64,000 bases of DNA. It comes from Hymenobacter jeongseonensis. GTDB taxonomy: Bacteria > Bacteroidota > Bacteroidia > Cytophagales > Hymenobacteraceae. Made by a program: the position numbers and the translations under genes. Positions 61,465-64,000 of this stretch are shown here, piece by piece. Location: contig NZ_JADQDQ010000001.1 in NCBI RefSeq assembly GCF_015694725.1, forward strand, positions 124,001-188,000. Direction: 5' to 3'. The notes beneath the pieces were generated by a model that was not told the origin of the DNA, made no database searches, and saw only the letters and a program-made list of their open reading frames with translations. Position 1 is the stretch's first letter, and each line of letters opens with the position of its first letter.

Positions 61465-62151
61465 ATGCACCCAATCCTCACCAATCGCCAGCAATCCGCC
61501 GCTAAATTCTTCCTGCTGGCCCTGCTCATCATCGCCATCGACCAGCTCTCGAAGTGGGCCGTGCACACCTACATGCAGCCCGGCATGGCGGGGGAAATCC
61601 CGCTGCTCGGCAACTGGTTTAAGCTGCACTATACGCTGAACCCGGGCATGGCTTTCGGAGCTGAACTGCCGGCACCCTACGGCAAGCTGGTACTGACGGC
61701 TTTTCGCCTGCTGGCTGTCTTTGGCTTGAGCTACTATATCATCCGGCTCTGCCGCCAGCGGGCTTCGGGCGGCTACATCGCCTGCATGGCCCTGATTCTG
61801 GGCGGCGCCGTTGGCAACCTGATAGACTCGGTTTTCTACGGCATCATCTACAATAATGCCCCCTTTGCCAGCCCCACACGCTGGTTCTACGGCCAGGTGA
61901 TTGACATGCTCTACGTGGACATCTACGAAGGTTTCCTGCCCCAAAACTGGCCGCTGCTAGGAGGGAAGTACGTCTCACTCTGGCCCATCTTCAACATTGC
62001 TGATTCCTCGATTTTCGTAGGCGTGGCCTTGATTCTGCTAAATCAGAGCCGTTTTTTCAAGCAGGAAGAGGAAAATCAGCGCGAGCAAAACGCGGTAGCT
62101 GCCAATGAGCGCACCCCACTAGTAGCTCCTGACTCGGAGAATCTGGGGTAG
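61465..62151 (+). CDS. lspA: Lipoprotein signal peptidase (signal peptidase II)
   Basis: 228 aa, longer than the usual 160-170 because of a loop of about 30 residues before the last helix and a charged tail. Four membrane helices and both catalytic aspartates are present: Asp121 (GGAVGNLIDSVFYG) and Asp180 (FNIADSSI). The N-terminal motif IDQLSKW and TLNPGMAFG also fit. It cleaves prolipoprotein signal peptides after lipidation, serving the many lipoproteins seen here. CACTTTTG 11 bp upstream is one base off -7. Confidence 0.95.
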   Translation: MHPILTNRQQSAAKFFLLALLIIAIDQLSKWAVHTYMQPGMAGEIPLLGNWFKLHYTLNPGMAFGAELPAPYGKLVLTAFRLLAVFGLSYYIIRLCRQRASGGYIACMALILGGAVGNLIDSVFYGIIYNNAPFASPTRWFYGQVIDMLYVDIYEGFLPQNWPLLGGKYVSLWPIFNIADSSIFVGVALILLNQSRFFKQEEENQREQNAVAANERTPLVAPDSENLG

Positions 62152-62182
62152 CTCTAAGAAGCAGTTTGCGCATGCCAATTAG

Positions 62183-62224
62183 AACGGTCATGCTGAGCGC
62201 AGTCGAAGCATCTCTACCGCTTCG
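62183..62224. repeat. Left arm of a split family A inverted repeat
   Basis: AACGGTCATGCTGAGCGC, then AGTCGAAGCATCTC and TACCGCTTCG. Its partner arm is not the usual 20-30 bp away but at 62921-62960. A small hairpin (GTAGGG / CCCTAC) follows at 62224-62240. Confidence 0.88.
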
Positions 62225-62262
62225 TAGGGGTATTCCCTACAAAATCGTCTTGCTTTGCCAGC

Positions 62263-62589
62263 ATGAACAGCACAAATAAAAAGCAACTCATAGCAGTCAT
62301 CATATTGGCTGTACTTAACCTTCTAATCAGCAATTCAACAACTGGTAACGGCCAGACACTTGAAGGGCATGTTATGATGGCTCGGAGCCCCGAGATGCGA
62401 AGTGCAACTATCACAACGCTATTCTTTGGCATCCAACTACTCAGCTTTTTGGTTGGTTTACTGCCGGCGCTTATTCCTCACAAAGGCAAAAGCTACTTAG
62501 AGAAATGGGTGACCGTTTCACTATGCATTGCTATCAGTGTTCACGTTATTGCCTTCCTGTTGAGCGTTTCAAAGCTGTTTATCAGATAA
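62263..62589 (+). CDS. Small membrane protein of unknown function
   Basis: 108 aa with three likely membrane helices (LIAVIILAVLNLLIS, TLFFGIQLLSFLVGLLPAL, VSLCIAISVHVIAFLL). Composition is clearly AT-richer than the neighbours, with AT-ending codons, which suggests foreign origin. It lies between the two arms of a split family A repeat, upstream of the broken GIY-YIG gene. No family recognised. Confidence 0.7.
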   Translation: MNSTNKKQLIAVIILAVLNLLISNSTTGNGQTLEGHVMMARSPEMRSATITTLFFGIQLLSFLVGLLPALIPHKGKSYLEKWVTVSLCIAISVHVIAFLLSVSKLFIR

Positions 62590-62623
62590 ATAATTCTTCT
62601 AGATAAAGTAGCTGGTATTCAGC

Positions 62624-62956
62624 ATGTATGTCTACATCCTAACGAATCAAACCCAAACCGTTCTATACATCGGTGTCACCAACGAACTCCCGCGACGGCT
62701 TTATGAGCATAGTAGCGGCCGGGGAGATGCAGGGAAATTCACGGGACGGTATCAGGCTGATTTGTTAGTGTACTTTGAAATTTAGCCCGACGCTACACAG
62801 GCCATAGCGCGGGAAAAGCAGTTGAAAGGCTGGACACGCCTCAAGAAAGACGCGCTGATTACTGCATTTAATCCGAGTTGGCAGGCCATTGATTTGGAGA
62901 CTTGGAAATGGTGGCTTCAACGAAGCGGTAGAGATGCTTCGACAAGCTCAGCATGA
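62624..62956 (+). pseudogene. GIY-YIG nuclease family protein, interrupted by an in-frame stop
   Basis: 110 codons with TAG at codon 54 (62783-62785). Before it: MYVYILTNQTQTVLYIGVTN and LPRRLYEHSSG, the GIY-YIG half with Tyr4, Tyr15 and Arg24/25. After it: AIAREKQLKGWTRLKKDALI, with the catalytic Glu of the family at codon 64. The product would stop before that Glu and be inactive unless the stop is read through. The last 12 codons (RSGRDASTSSA, then TGA) are encoded by the right arm of the family A repeat. UPF0213/YhbQ-like proteins of this size are common in Bacteroidota. Confidence 0.88.
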
Positions 62957-62960
62957 CGTT
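62921..62960. repeat. Right arm of the split family A inverted repeat
   Basis: CGAAGCGGTAGAGATGCTTC then GACAAGCTCAGCATGACGTT, reverse complement of the arm at 62183-62224 except for GCA versus TT in the middle and one extra G. It forms the 3' end of the GIY-YIG reading frame. Confidence 0.88.
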
Positions 62961-63041
62961 CTGGTGTATTGACGTTCTTGCGTATCTAAACTGCTTAAAG
63001 AGGCTCAAAATCGGCCTAAATTCTACTCTGTAATTACCTCC

Positions 63042-64000
63042 GTGCCCAACCCCCTCCTCACCGTATCCAACCTGACCATTGACTTCTCCAGCCACCGCGG
63101 CGACGTGCGGGCTGTGGACAACGTGTCGTTTGAGCTGAATAGGGGCGAGACGCTGGCCATTGTGGGCGAGTCAGGCTCGGGCAAATCTGTGACTTCGCTG
63201 GCCTTGCTTGGGCTGATTCCGATGCCACCCGGCCGCATTGCTAGTGGTAGCACTGTATTCCTCTCCGAGAAACTCGGCAATACCGACTTGCTGAAACTCT
63301 CCGAAACCGACCTGCGCCAGGTGCGCGGCAACGACATCGGGATGATTTTCCAGGAGCCGATGACCTCGCTGAATCCCGTGTACACCTGCGGCAGCCAGGT
63401 GGTGGAGGCGCTATTGCTGCACACCGACTGCACGCCCAAGGCCGCCAAGGAGCGCACCATTGAGCTGTTTGCCGAAGCCCAACTGCCGCGCCCCGAAGCC
63501 ATCTTCAACAGCTACCCGCACGAGATTTCCGGCGGCCAAAAGCAGCGCGTGATGATTGCCATGGCCATGGCCTGCCGCCCGGCCCTGCTCATCGCCGACG
63601 AGCCCACCACCGCTCTCGACGTGACGGTGCAGGCCCGTATGCTGCGTCTGATTGACGACCTGCGCCGGCAGCACAACACCGCCGTACTCTTCATCACCCA
63701 CGACCTCGGGGTGGTGGCCGAAATCGCCGACCGTATTCTGGTGATGTACCGGGGCAAGGTGGTGGAGCAGGGAACGGTGCTGGATATTTTTTCAAATCCG
63801 CAACATCCGTACACAAAAGGCCTTTTGGCATGCCGTCCGCGCCTCTCGGTGGGCAAAAAACGCCTCCCCGTGGTAGCCGATTTCATGGCCGAAGACGCCA
63901 GCAGGCAGCTTTTTGCTCAACCTGCGCCTGTGCTTCCTCTGCCAGATGAGGCACTTGCGGAATCCTGGCCGGCTGTAGAGGAACAGCAGTTACGTGATAA
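63042..64000 (+). CDS. Oligopeptide/dipeptide ABC transporter ATP-binding protein (OppD/DppD-like), partial
   Basis: 319 codons to the window end, no stop reached. GTG 63042 ([15 protein letters not shown]) is the most likely start. Walker [11 protein letters not shown]-loop [12 protein letters not shown], signature [14 protein letters not shown], Walker [15 protein letters not shown] and the H-loop ITHDLG are all intact, and the oligopeptide-family C-terminal element [12 protein letters not shown] is present. In Bacteroidota this protein is often a fusion of OppD and OppF domains, so a second ATPase domain may lie beyond the window. Confidence 0.93.
   Translation, partial: MPNPLLTVSNLTIDFSSHRGDVRAVDNVSFELNRGETLAIVGESGSGKSVTSLALLGLIPMPPGRIASGSTVFLSEKLGNTDLLKLSETDLRQVRGNDIGMIFQEPMTSLNPVYTCGSQVVEALLLHTDCTPKAAKERTIELFAEAQLPRPEAIFNSYPHEISGGQKQRVMIAMAMACRPALLIADEPTTALDVTVQARMLRLIDDLRRQHNTAVLFITHDLGVVAEIADRILVMYRGKVVEQGTVLDIFSNPQHPYTKGLLACRPRLSVGKKRLPVVADFMAEDASRQLFAQPAPVLPLPDEALAESWPAVEEQQLRD

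Overview
The window looks like chromosomal DNA of a GC-rich Bacteroidota bacterium, most likely Hymenobacter or a close relative (Cytophagales). The grounds are: a protein with a type IX secretion (T9SS) C-terminal sorting domain, a PorP/SprF protein next to a GldJ-like lipoprotein, many CarboxypepD_reg and TonB C-terminal domains, DUF4175 and DUF4382 families, single-chain glycyl-tRNA synthetase, strongly GC-rich codon use, and promoters with the Bacteroidota -7 element TAnnTTTG. No rRNA, tRNA, CRISPR array, prophage or intact insertion sequence was recognised.

Layout. 1-3.2 kb: end of a membrane protein, a lipoprotein, and a BlaI/M56 (BlaR1-like) regulatory pair with a four-half-site operator. 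3.4-11.7 kb: an ECF sigma factor translationally coupled to a membrane protein with a C-terminal beta-barrel, a T9SS-exported protein, and three envelope proteins. 11.8-15.8 kb: a VWA/CarboxypepD protein divergent from a second ECF sigma factor, which overlaps a zinc-finger anti-sigma factor ending in a TonB domain. 16-23 kb: four exported peptidases or hydrolases (S8, S33, S15, M28). 23-29 kb: dodecin, fumarase, GNAT, DgkA, small lipoproteins, DinB, thioredoxin-like protein. 29-36.5 kb: giant AsmA protein, OmpA protein, PorP/SprF and GldJ-like T9SS/gliding proteins. 36.6-43.9 kb: ComF, AhpD-like pair, exonuclease III, DUF4175, RsbW-like ATPase, YbeY. 44-50 kb: ATE-like transferase, MnmG, methyltransferase, Ig-like lipoprotein. 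50.7-64 kb: DUF4385, PiT phosphate transporter, GlyS, MMPL exporter, IleS, LspA, a small AT-rich island, and an OppD-type ATPase cut by the window end.

The most notable non-coding signal is a probable replication-origin region. A perfect parS-type palindrome (CGTTTCACGTGAAACG) lies upstream of mnmG at 44.8 kb. About 5 kb on, a 0.9 kb gene-free stretch carries many near-consensus DnaA boxes and an AT-rich block, and a second small cluster with two perfect DnaA boxes in opposite orientations lies at 51.7 kb. Gene orientation does not switch there, so the call needs a GC-skew test.

The second theme is a set of long intergenic inverted repeats in at least three families (A, B, C). Families B and C sit within 0-4 nt of stop codons and share an ATGTAG terminus. 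One family A copy is split by about 700 bp of AT-richer DNA carrying a small membrane-protein gene and a nonsense-mutated GIY-YIG nuclease gene whose 3' end is made from the repeat arm. Also notable: a low-GC mosaic patch inside the IleS editing domain, a 76 bp perfect palindrome between two convergent genes, and several genes whose -7 element almost touches the start codon, suggesting leaderless mRNAs.
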